A model generated the notes under the pieces. The model saw nothing but the letters and a program-made list of their open reading frames with translations. It had not been told where the DNA came from and did not search any database. This document shows, in pieces, positions 52,301 through 59,804 of a DNA stretch of 64,000 nucleotides. Both the position numbers and the translations under genes were made by a program. Source of the DNA: Bacteroidales bacterium UBA6229 (GTDB taxonomy: Bacteria; Bacteroidota; Bacteroidia; Bacteroidales; F082); NCBI GenBank assembly GCA_002440975.1, contig DJWN01000126.1, positions 1-64,000 of the forward strand, written 5' to 3'. The first letter of the stretch is position 1; each line of letters opens with the position of its first letter.

Positions 52301-53071
52301 GATTATACTTCATTTAACAATCTTGACTTTGGTACCGTAAAGGGTTTAACAGTGGAATATGATTTAAGACGTACAGGCAATGCTCGTTTACGTGCAAGCT
52401 ATACCTTACAGTTTGCCAATGCAACAGGAGCCTCTACTACGACTGCACAATCACTTATTGCAGCCGGTTTGCCAAATTTGCGTTCGACCATTGCCATGCC
52501 TTGGGACAGACGCCATCAATTTAATGTTTTACTGGACTATCGTTATGGTAAAGGCAAAGAGTATAATGGTCCGCTGATCCGTCGTGAGAAAAAAGACAAA
52601 GCACCGGTTCAATTGTTGAATAATACTGGTTTCACACTCACTGTTTTAGGCGGTTCAGGAACGCCTTATACCGCTTCACGGAATGTGATTTCGCCCATTA
52701 GTGGTGGCAACCGTTTGCTTGATGGTTCCTATTTTGGATCAAGGCTTCCCTGGCAGTTCCGCCTGGATTTGAGGATTGATAAAGACATTGATGTGAATTT
52801 TAAATCGAAGGATGGAAATCAAAGGCCAGCCTATTTGAATGTGTATCTCCAAGTGCTTAATCTGCTTGATACCAGGAATGTGATTTCAGCTTATTCGGCA
52901 ACAGGGAATCCTGATGATGATGGATATCTTTCAGCACCTGAATGGCAGCGTCAGATAAATACTCAAATAGATCCAATTGCCTTTAGAGAGTTGTATGGCC
53001 TGTTTGTTAATAATCCTGCAAATTATAGTGCGCCCCGACAAATCAGATTAGGAGTAATTTTTAATTTCTAA
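49367..53071 (+). CDS. TonB-dependent outer-membrane receptor
   Basis: A signal peptide ends at ALAQ (residue 21). Residues 25-110 form the carboxypeptidase-regulatory-like domain (GRLQGKVYEKDSREPIPFANI). The plug (about 125-235) has NVRGARSDATAVYIDGVRV and GGTPAQYGDATGGIINV. A long barrel runs to the end (RQIRLGVIFNF). At 1234 residues it is larger than most, and no SusD gene follows; instead a T9SS cargo gene starts 49 bases downstream. The transported or bound substrate is unknown. It is probably the first gene of a three-gene unit with the cargo and the PorV-like protein. Confidence 0.88.
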   Translation: MLRNLLLTLCIVLMSWTLALAQQGRLQGKVYEKDSREPIPFANIVLENGGTVVGGATSDFDGNYVINPIPPGKYDLKATFVGYNPVTVTGINIPGNKITFYDIVMTGSSIDLETVEIIEYKVPLISKDQTTSGASVTSEEIKKMPNRSADAVAATVGGVFSQDGERGNVRGARSDATAVYIDGVRVIGSGSVPQSAIEQVDVILGGTPAQYGDATGGIINVTTKGPSRTFGAGVELETSELLDAYGHNRLGFNIQGPLLKGKNQETALLGFFIAGDINYNRDGRISGLGYYSANDATLASISTNPLRPTGIGSGTLRNGEFVRASDLKHSKTSLNTDRYGINLSGNINIRTTETINLSVGGTFNKSEGNDYSYSGSYYNSDKNTRFDDNTWRVFGRFTQRFPTDNESSSIVKNIYYSIQADYTREKNSYGDPNHWDNLFKYGYLGKYQIHRTPSFELASDTVNGHYYEDVWFLRTWNFDTLVSWTPADINPLVANYTTSYYDTYAGQPDGNFENFTQMQLGGALLNGDSPQAFYGLYQAPGANQSGYGFSDNDQFSINVAGSMDIGNHEIKLGFQYEQRTNRNVSYAPTRLWSLMRGLTNFHIMEIDTDNPFLISYDGIVDTVMYYRRYDELSQRTFDMNLRTKLGLPVDGVDYINIDSYDFNNNSIEYFDKDGKVHVINVDSELFDISMFSPDELLNDGGYYTMYSGYDYTGKKLTSQPSFDDFFNARDENGMYTRPIGAFQPVYLAGYIQDKFAFRDLIFNIGVRVDRFDANQKVLNDPFLLFNAYTAGEVTNIKGQPVSHPAGIGSDYVVYVNDVRNPSEIVGYRSENIWYNANGAEIQDPSLLDVGSGISPFLINPDQQRADINSFKDYEPQWSVMPRISFSFPISDEALFFAHYDVLTQRPTSNLFSNPATYYFFESINDVINNPALKPSQTIDYELGFTQKLTNSSSVTFTAFYREMRDMIQIYRFNGAYPKDYTSFNNLDFGTVKGLTVEYDLRRTGNARLRASYTLQFANATGASTTTAQSLIAAGLPNLRSTIAMPWDRRHQFNVLLDYRYGKGKEYNGPLIRREKKDKAPVQLLNNTGFTLTVLGGSGTPYTASRNVISPISGGNRLLDGSYFGSRLPWQFRLDLRIDKDIDVNFKSKDGNQRPAYLNVYLQVLNLLDTRNVISAYSATGNPDDDGYLSAPEWQRQINTQIDPIAFRELYGLFVNNPANYSAPRQIRLGVIFNF

Positions 53072-53120
53072 CGATTTGACAGGTGTATTTAAGAATTAAT
53101 AATTTAAAGCTGTTGTAATA

Positions 53121-56100
53121 ATGAAAAATATTTCCAAATTGGTTTTATCAATGGTATTTATACTTGCGGTAGTTAAATATGATTACGCGCGTGAGTACCA
53201 AGGTAAAGATATGAATAATAAATCCAGTGGATTAAAGGAAACATCAGCAGGTTGTTCACCCTCTTCTGCATTTGAATGGCTTGATGTAAATAATGTAAGG
53301 GCACGTGTTAATGCCGGAGGTGATATGTGGTGGGATCTGGATGGCATTTCCAGGTATTATGTTCCTAAAAGCGGATCTGCAACTTCTATGTTTAGTGGTG
53401 CTTTGTGGATTGGCGGATTGGATATTAATAACCAGCTAAAGTTGGCCGCTCAACGATTTAGACAGGGTCCTGAATTAAATGGTGGTGTGGATTTCTGGAC
53501 GGGTCCTCTCACTATTGATGGTACTGCTGCAATCGATGAAACAGTTTGTGCGCAATACGACAGATTGTTCAAGATGAACAGAGCCTTGGTTGATGAGTTT
53601 TTGTCGCATACCGACCCGAATACCGGAGCTTTTATGCCAAGTGATGATTATACAATCCCGACCGAAATCCTGGAATGGCCGGCACATGCCGATATTTCGA
53701 AGAAGCAAAGTTATTACCTGGCCCCATTTTATGATGTTGACGGCGACGGTGAATACAATCCTTTTGCCGGAGATTATCCTTATTACGATATTGACAACAG
53801 TCTTTGCCATACCAAGATACCAACCATGGATGAATCAATAGAAGGCTCTATTAAGGGGTCTATATTGGCTGATCAGGTAATCAAAGGGGACCAGACTTTG
53901 TGGTGGGTCTTCAATGATAAGGGTAACATACATACCGATTCGGAAGGTGCTGCAATTGGACTCGAGATCAGGGCTCAGGCTTTTGCTTTTGCTACCAACG
54001 ATGAGGTGAATAATATGACGTTTTATAGCTATGAAATCATTAACCGCTCTACTTTTGAACTGAAAGAGACTTATTTCTCTCCCTGGGTTGACCCGGATTT
54101 GGGATATGCGCAGGATGACTACGTAGGTTGTGATGTGGGACGTGGATTAGGATATGCTTACAACGGTTCTGCAGTTGATGGTAGTGGTGAACCAGAAGCA
54201 TATGGAGAACAGCCTCCCGCAATTGGCGTTGACTTTTTCCAGGGACCGTACCTCGATCCTGATGGCCATGATAATCCTAAATACCGATTTATTACTGATC
54301 CGGCTACTGGTGATACTATTGGTAGAGAGCAATTGTGCGATGTGAGTATCAATGGTGTCAATTTTGGAAACGGCATTGAGGATGATGAACGCTATGGTAT
54401 GCGTCGTTTCGTTTATTATAACAATAATAATGACCCAATCAACGGAGAGCCCAGACAAGCAGGTCATTATTATAATTATCTAAGAGGTATCTGGAAGAAT
54501 GGCCAGAAGATGAGATATGGTGGTGATGCTGTTAATACAGGAGTACTGGAGGATGTAACGGCTGATTTTATGTTTCCGTTTGATTCCGATCCATGCAATT
54601 GGGGAACAAATGGTGTAAATCCGGAAGGCTATAATAATGATGGTAGATATTGGAGTGAGGAAAGCGAAAACAATCCACCTGCTGACCGTCGTTTCATGCA
54701 ATCTGCAGGTCCCTTTACCCTAAAACCCGGAGCTGTTAACTATATTACTGTGGGTATTCCATGGGCTCGTGCCATATCAGGAGGCCCATTTGCTTCAGTT
54801 GAATTATTAAGACGTGTTGATGATAAAGCACAGATGCTATTTGACAACTGTTTCAAGGTTATTGATGGTCCTAACGCACCTGACCTGAGTTTTCAGGAGC
54901 TTGACAAGGAGCTGATTGTTTATATTTCGAATTCTCCCTCTTCAAACAATTTTGGTGAGAGCTATCAGGAATTTGACCCCAATATTATACAGCCACGACC
55001 GGACGATCCAACGAAAAGAAGTGATTCGCTTTATCGTTTCGAAGGCTATCAGATATTCCAACTCAAAGATCCAACTGTTGGGGTAGAAAGTATTCATGAT
55101 CCGGGTCAAATGAGGCTTGTAGCCCAGTTTGATAAGAAGAACGGCGTAAGTAAGTTGGTTAATTTTTATTACGATGAATTGATTGAAGCTAATGTTCCTG
55201 TAATAGAAGTTAGTGGTGGTGACAATGGAATTCAACACTCTTTCAAACTTTCCCAGGATGCCTTTGCCCAGGGTGATGTGAGTTTGGTGAATCACAAGCA
55301 GTACTATTATATGGCAATTGCTTATGCCTATAATGAGTTTATGCCCTATTCGCAGGAACCTGGTGTTTTGCATGGTTTGTTAGGTCAGAAAACACCTTAC
55401 TTGGCTGGTCGTAAGAATATTAAAACTTATACAGCCATTCCACATAAGAATGTCAATGGTATTGTAGCCAAAGCCGACTATGGTGATGGTCCGGAGATCA
55501 CACGTTTGGCCGGTCATGGTAATGGTGGTATGGAACTTGAATTGAAACCCGAAGTTATTGATGAAATTTTGAGCAAGGATCCTGCCAGTGAGGATAATAT
55601 ATTTGGAAGTCCCACTTATCCGATCGCCTATAATCCGGTTTACATGGAGGGTTATGGCCCGATTAATGTAAAAGTTATTGATCCGCTCAATGTTGTGAGT
55701 GCCGAATATGAACTTGCTTTTGATACCTTGCGCTTTACACGCCTTTATAATGTTACTGGTGATCCGGCTGTGAGAGGAGATACTGCCAGCAAGTATATTT
55801 CAAACTGGGTTTTGAGAGATGTTAATACCGGCGAAACCTTTAAATCCGACACTACCACACTCGAAGACTATGAGCAACTGTTTTTGGATCGTGGGATTTC
55901 CATTACAATCAAACAGCCTTATAAGCCTGGTGTTTACAAAGTTGGTAATAATACTGACAATCAATTTTATGAGCGTTCTTTGGCTCCAAATAATGGATTC
56001 CTTACCGCAAATATAGTTTATAAGGATAGTTCAAGAAGATGGCTTGATGGCATCAGAGATGAAGATATTCCCGGTTCACCCTTGGACTGGATACGTTCAG

Positions 56101-57473
56101 GAACCTATAAGGATCAGGATAATTCAGCTGCAATGCCTGAGGACTGGAGGATGTCTTATTCGCAAACTGTTCCTGACAGACCCTGGGATGCAAATGAAGA
56201 TTTTGAGCAAATCTTGTTTGGAACCTGGGCACCTTATGCGCTTACGACTTATGGTAATACCTATGTACCCTCTGAACCATCGCAAAGCAGAATAGGACCT
56301 GCATATAGCAGGGACTCTAAGACAAACAACAGCCTTAATAATCTGTTTAGTGTTGATATCGTTTTAACTCCGGATAAATCAAAATGGAGTCGCAGTCCGG
56401 TGCTCGAAATGTCGTATGATCAGGTGTTGGCCGAGGGCAATGCTCCCAGGTTTAGCCTGCGTAAAGCTCCTTCGGTTGATAAGGAGGGTAATCCTGCTGC
56501 GTCGATGGAGATGGAGGCCAGTGATAATCCTAATGATCCTAACTACATTGGAAGCTATGGAATGAGCTGGTTTCCCGGATACGCCATAAATGTTGAAACA
56601 GGTGAACGATTGAATATTATGTTTGGAGAAGATTCCTATCTCGCAGCGCAAAATGGACGTGATATGTTATTTAATCCACCTCCACGTGATATGGATATTA
56701 GCCAGACAGGTGATCCCAATATCATCACACAGGTGAGTAGAACTCCGGTAATGGGTGGTAAACACTATGTTTATATTATGGGACACGAGTCTCGTAGTAT
56801 TAGTGTTGCACAAGTTAATATTAAATTCGAGTCACCGGCTTATGATGCGGGCAGGTATGCTTTTGGTGTGCTTGATACCTTATTTACTGCTGTGTCGCCT
56901 GTAATGCCAATGGTTTCATCATACTTCTATTCAGCAATCAAATATGTTGGTATGCCAATGCCTGTTAAAGGTCAGGAATGGTTGAGCAATGAAGCCAGAA
57001 TACGAATTCGGGTAGCAAAACCTTATGAACGTTATTATTCCAGTTTGCCATTAGATACAGTATATGATGGCATGGACGTAAACCAGTTCTATCCCAAATA
57101 TGCATTTAACACACAGGGAATAGCAACTGAATACCGCGATCCCGAAAAGTTACAAACTGATCTTGACCTGATTAATGTGGTTCCGAATCCATATTATGCC
57201 CTTTCATCCTACGAAAGGAATGCATTGGACAACCGGATTAAGATCACAAATCTTCCGGAACAATGTGTGATTACTATTTATAATATGAGTGGCACAAGAA
57301 TCAGACAGTTCAAGAAGGATGAGCCTAAGACTTCAATTGACTGGGATTTGAAGAACTTTGCCGGCGTGCCTATCGCCAGTGGTATTTATCTGATCCATGT
57401 AAAATCTGAGGATGGTGAACGAGTCATAAAGTGGTTTGGTTCTATGCGTCCGATGGATTTGAACACTTTCTAG
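53121..57473 (+). CDS. giant exported protein with T9SS type A sorting domain
   Basis: A signal segment (residues 1-22) leads a 1450-residue protein with no enzyme motif that I recognise. DVDGDGEYNPFAGDYP near residue 206 is a calcium-loop-like pattern common in surface proteins. The C-terminus from about residue 1351 (VVPNPYYALSSYERN) through ITIYNMSGTRIRQF and GVPIASGIYLIHV is a clear type A T9SS sorting domain. It ends with an extra tail, KWFGSMRPMDLNTF, beyond the usual stop of the last strand. The protein should be exported across the outer membrane and anchored or released. It lies between the TonB receptor and the PorV-like gene, with gaps of 49 and 39 bases. Confidence 0.82.
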   Translation: MKNISKLVLSMVFILAVVKYDYAREYQGKDMNNKSSGLKETSAGCSPSSAFEWLDVNNVRARVNAGGDMWWDLDGISRYYVPKSGSATSMFSGALWIGGLDINNQLKLAAQRFRQGPELNGGVDFWTGPLTIDGTAAIDETVCAQYDRLFKMNRALVDEFLSHTDPNTGAFMPSDDYTIPTEILEWPAHADISKKQSYYLAPFYDVDGDGEYNPFAGDYPYYDIDNSLCHTKIPTMDESIEGSIKGSILADQVIKGDQTLWWVFNDKGNIHTDSEGAAIGLEIRAQAFAFATNDEVNNMTFYSYEIINRSTFELKETYFSPWVDPDLGYAQDDYVGCDVGRGLGYAYNGSAVDGSGEPEAYGEQPPAIGVDFFQGPYLDPDGHDNPKYRFITDPATGDTIGREQLCDVSINGVNFGNGIEDDERYGMRRFVYYNNNNDPINGEPRQAGHYYNYLRGIWKNGQKMRYGGDAVNTGVLEDVTADFMFPFDSDPCNWGTNGVNPEGYNNDGRYWSEESENNPPADRRFMQSAGPFTLKPGAVNYITVGIPWARAISGGPFASVELLRRVDDKAQMLFDNCFKVIDGPNAPDLSFQELDKELIVYISNSPSSNNFGESYQEFDPNIIQPRPDDPTKRSDSLYRFEGYQIFQLKDPTVGVESIHDPGQMRLVAQFDKKNGVSKLVNFYYDELIEANVPVIEVSGGDNGIQHSFKLSQDAFAQGDVSLVNHKQYYYMAIAYAYNEFMPYSQEPGVLHGLLGQKTPYLAGRKNIKTYTAIPHKNVNGIVAKADYGDGPEITRLAGHGNGGMELELKPEVIDEILSKDPASEDNIFGSPTYPIAYNPVYMEGYGPINVKVIDPLNVVSAEYELAFDTLRFTRLYNVTGDPAVRGDTASKYISNWVLRDVNTGETFKSDTTTLEDYEQLFLDRGISITIKQPYKPGVYKVGNNTDNQFYERSLAPNNGFLTANIVYKDSSRRWLDGIRDEDIPGSPLDWIRSGTYKDQDNSAAMPEDWRMSYSQTVPDRPWDANEDFEQILFGTWAPYALTTYGNTYVPSEPSQSRIGPAYSRDSKTNNSLNNLFSVDIVLTPDKSKWSRSPVLEMSYDQVLAEGNAPRFSLRKAPSVDKEGNPAASMEMEASDNPNDPNYIGSYGMSWFPGYAINVETGERLNIMFGEDSYLAAQNGRDMLFNPPPRDMDISQTGDPNIITQVSRTPVMGGKHYVYIMGHESRSISVAQVNIKFESPAYDAGRYAFGVLDTLFTAVSPVMPMVSSYFYSAIKYVGMPMPVKGQEWLSNEARIRIRVAKPYERYYSSLPLDTVYDGMDVNQFYPKYAFNTQGIATEYRDPEKLQTDLDLINVVPNPYYALSSYERNALDNRIKITNLPEQCVITIYNMSGTRIRQFKKDEPKTSIDWDLKNFAGVPIASGIYLIHVKSEDGERVIKWFGSMRPMDLNTF

Positions 57474-57512
57474 TTAATAATTGAAATGCGAACCAGAAAT
57501 AAAAGATAGATT

Positions 57513-58586
57513 ATGAATACTTTTTATAAAACCATAGCTGCAGCAAGCCTGGCAATTCTTATCGGATTGACTGGTATGGAATCATTCGCAGGTAACAAGG
57601 ACAGGTCGGGTCAGGCTGGTGCATCAGAGCTTTTAATTAATCCCTGGGCACGTAGTACAGGATGGGGTAATGCCGGAATGGCCAGAATAAAAGGCCTTGA
57701 AGGAATTTGGAGTAATGTGGGGGGCACTGCTTTTACAAAGAAGACTGAGTTGAACTTTTCACATACTACCTGGCTTAAAGGATCTGATATTAACATAATT
57801 TCTTTCGGGTTGTCTCAAAGAGTTGGTGAAACCGGTGCTTTTGGCCTTGCGGTGATGAGTATGAATTTTGGGGATATTCCCATTACAACTACTGAAAGTC
57901 CGGATGGAGGGATTGGTACCTTTTCACCTAATCTGATGAATATTAGTCTGTCGTATGCAAAATCCTTCTCAAACAGTATTCATGCTGGTTTTGTGCTCAA
58001 GATAATCTCTGAGAGCATTTCGGATATGAGTGCACAGGGAATTGCAATTGATGCAGGTATTCAATATGTTACCGGTGAGAGGGAGAATATACATTTTGGG
58101 ATTACCCTGAAGAATATCGGGCCTACCATGAAATTTTCGGGTGATGGATTGTCGATCAAAGCTTTTATCCCGGGTCGTCCCGATCAAACCCAGTTTACGC
58201 TTGAACAACGGCAGGAGGCCTTTGAATTGCCTACACAGCTTGCCATAGGAGCAGCCTACGATTTTCTGTTTGAGAATGATTACCGATTTACAATGGCAGG
58301 TAACTTTACATCTAATTCATTTACCAAAGACCAGATAACACTCGGAGGAGAGTTTTCGCTTAAAGAATATTTGATGCTTCGTGCTGGCTATACCTACGAA
58401 GATGGTATTTGGGATAATATTGAAAGTGTTGAACGGACTAATGTAGCAAAAGGTTTAAGTTTGGGTGTTTCTGTTCAGGTGCCCATGAATAAAGAGAATG
58501 GTTCTGTGTTCTCTGTAGATTATTCCTACAGGGATACAGACCATTTTAGTGGAAACCATACCATAGGCGTAAAAATTAGTCTCTAA
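57513..58586 (+). CDS. PorV/PorQ-family outer-membrane protein
   Basis: A signal peptide ends at SFAG (about residue 27). The mature protein starts with the family opening ASELLINPWARSTGWGNAGMA and has IWSNVGGTAFTKKTELNFSHTTWL. It then has many amphipathic strands of a 14-strand FadL-like barrel and ends VGVKISL-like (GVKISL). PorV shuttles T9SS cargo from the translocon to the attachment complex. This 357-residue relative lies directly behind a T9SS cargo gene, so a dedicated shuttle role is plausible. It could also be a general PorV/PorQ paralogue. A strong terminator follows. Confidence 0.85.
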   Translation: MNTFYKTIAAASLAILIGLTGMESFAGNKDRSGQAGASELLINPWARSTGWGNAGMARIKGLEGIWSNVGGTAFTKKTELNFSHTTWLKGSDINIISFGLSQRVGETGAFGLAVMSMNFGDIPITTTESPDGGIGTFSPNLMNISLSYAKSFSNSIHAGFVLKIISESISDMSAQGIAIDAGIQYVTGERENIHFGITLKNIGPTMKFSGDGLSIKAFIPGRPDQTQFTLEQRQEAFELPTQLAIGAAYDFLFENDYRFTMAGNFTSNSFTKDQITLGGEFSLKEYLMLRAGYTYEDGIWDNIESVERTNVAKGLSLGVSVQVPMNKENGSVFSVDYSYRDTDHFSGNHTIGVKISL

Positions 58587-58605
58587 GTTTTACTTGCTTC
58601 ATACG

Positions 58606-58641
58606 AAGATCAGCAGGATTGCGGTTCTGCTGATCTTTTTC
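58606..58641 (+). terminator. intrinsic terminator of the receptor-cargo-PorV unit
   Basis: AAGATCAGCAG (58606-58616) and CTGCTGATCTT (58627-58637) form an 11-pair stem with a 10-base loop and a T tail. Confidence 0.88.
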
Positions 58642-58708
58642 AGTATTATTGAGTAGAACGAATAGTGAAAAATTCATAAAAAGTTTAGTATAAAGGGATT
58701 AAAAGATT

Positions 58709-58716
58709 TATCTTTG
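58709..58716 (+). promoter_or_regulatory. candidate -7 box of greA
   Basis: TATCTTTG is a full match to TAnnTTTG. A partial -33 box (TTTAG near 58684) lies about 20 bases upstream. A start near 58722 would put the first leader hairpin at the 5' end of the greA transcript. Confidence 0.45.
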
Positions 58717-58722
58717 CAAAAG

Positions 58723-58757
58723 AAAGGCCCTTATTCTGGTAAGGGTCTTTTCTCTTA
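58723..58757 (+). terminator. terminator-like hairpin in the greA leader
   Basis: Bases 58723-58732 and 58741-58750 form a 10-pair stem (one G-T pair) with an eight-base loop, followed by TCTCTTATT. It sits between the candidate promoter and greA, so it may be an attenuator or a 5' stabilising stem. Confidence 0.55.
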
Positions 58758-58802
58758 TTAATTTAGCACAACACAATAGATTTTATTGTTTAGAAAAGAT
58801 TG

Positions 58803-58837
58803 AAAACCGGTCTGGTTTTATTCAGGCCGGATTTATT
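58803..58837 (+). promoter_or_regulatory. second hairpin in the greA leader
   Basis: CCGGTCTG (58807-58814) pairs with CAGGCCGG (58823-58830), extended by AAA/TTT across one mismatch, and is followed by ATTTATT. It ends about 20 bases before the greA start and could affect termination or translation. Confidence 0.5.
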
Positions 58838-58856
58838 GATTAAAACACATTTTGTT

Positions 58857-59330
58857 ATGTCTGAAACCAAGTATTTTACGCAGGAAGGATTGCAAAAACT
58901 CAAGAATGAGTTAGAAGAATTGATGCTGAAAGAGCGTCCAAAAATTTCGCAGATGATTGCTGAAGCCCGTGATAAAGGCGACCTTTCAGAGAACGCAGAA
59001 TATGATGCCGCTAAAGAGGCTCAGGGACTGCTGGAGCTAAAAATTTCTAAATTACAGCAGCTCATCATGAATGCACGCGTATTAGATGAATCCAAGATGG
59101 ATAATACCAAAGTGCTCCTGCTTTCAAAAGTTAAAATTAAAAACCTGAAAAATGGTGCCACGATGACCTACACACTAGTTCCTGAAAAGGAGGCAGATTT
59201 GAAAAGTGGTAAAATTTCTGTAAATTCGCCCATTGCAAAAGGTTTGCTCGGAAAAACTGTTGGCGATCAGGCTGAGATCAATGTGCCTGCCGGAGTGATG
59301 ACCTTTGAAATAGTTGATGTTTCACGCTAA
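58857..59330 (+). CDS. greA: transcription elongation factor GreA
   Basis: GreA enters the RNA polymerase secondary channel and stimulates transcript cleavage in stalled complexes. From the ATG at 58857 (MSETKYFTQEGLQKL) it has 157 residues, the usual size. The N-terminal coiled coil carries the tip acidic pair in DLSENAEYDAAKEAQ. The C-terminal FKBP-like domain includes ISVNSPIAKGLLGKTVGD. An in-frame TTG at 58800 would add a non-family extension that covers a hairpin and is rejected. The HIT gene follows by 11 bases. Confidence 0.96.
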   Translation: MSETKYFTQEGLQKLKNELEELMLKERPKISQMIAEARDKGDLSENAEYDAAKEAQGLLELKISKLQQLIMNARVLDESKMDNTKVLLLSKVKIKNLKNGATMTYTLVPEKEADLKSGKISVNSPIAKGLLGKTVGDQAEINVPAGVMTFEIVDVSR

Positions 59331-59341
59331 AACATGCAATC

Positions 59342-59743
59342 ATGGCTACAATATTCACAAAGATTGTAAATGGTGAGATTCCAGCCTATAAAGTGGCAGA
59401 GAATGATCGCTTTTTGGCATTTCTTGATATTAATCCCCTGGCAAAGGGTCACACCCTGGTGATTCCTAAAAGGGAAACTGATTACATCCTGGACATGGAG
59501 GATAGTGAATTAGCCGAATTGATGATTTTTGCCAAAAAGGTTGGTAGAGCCATTGAACGGGTTGTGCCATGTGAGCGAATGGGGATTACAGTGATTGGGC
59601 TGGAAGTGCCGCATACGCACATCCATCTGATTCCGATCAATAGTATATACGATATGGATTTTAAGCAGCCCAAACTTAAGCTTACTACAACAGAAATGGA
59701 ACAGATAAGTTTGGCAATAAAAAACGAGCTTAAATTGAATTAA
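59342..59743 (+). CDS. HIT-family nucleotide hydrolase/transferase
   Basis: The 133-residue protein has the histidine triad in VPHTHIHLIPI near residue 90, with IFTKIVNGEIPAYKVAEND at the start and AKGHTLVIPKRE in the middle. This is the HINT/bacterial HIT form, which hydrolyses adenosine phosphoramidates or related compounds in the cytoplasm. The physiological substrate is unknown. It is co-directional with greA, only 11 bases downstream, and probably in the same transcript. Confidence 0.9.
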   Translation: MATIFTKIVNGEIPAYKVAENDRFLAFLDINPLAKGHTLVIPKRETDYILDMEDSELAELMIFAKKVGRAIERVVPCERMGITVIGLEVPHTHIHLIPINSIYDMDFKQPKLKLTTTEMEQISLAIKNELKLN

Positions 59744-59763
59744 CGAAAATCGAGGTTTTAGAC

Positions 59764-59804
59764 AACAGCAAAAGGCCATCGAAATTCGGTGGCCTTTTGC
59801 TGTT
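59764..59804. terminator. bidirectional terminator between the HIT gene and the purF homologue
   Basis: AACAGCAAAAGGCCA (59764-59778) and TGGCCTTTTGCTGTT (59790-59804) form a perfect 15-pair stem with an 11-base loop. It serves both convergent genes, and its end overlaps the stop codon of the minus-strand gene. Confidence 0.85.

Noticed and set aside
58800..58856. In-frame upstream TTG extension of GreA
   Set aside because: The extension would encode 19 non-family residues through a stable hairpin, while the ATG at 58857 gives the standard GreA start and length.
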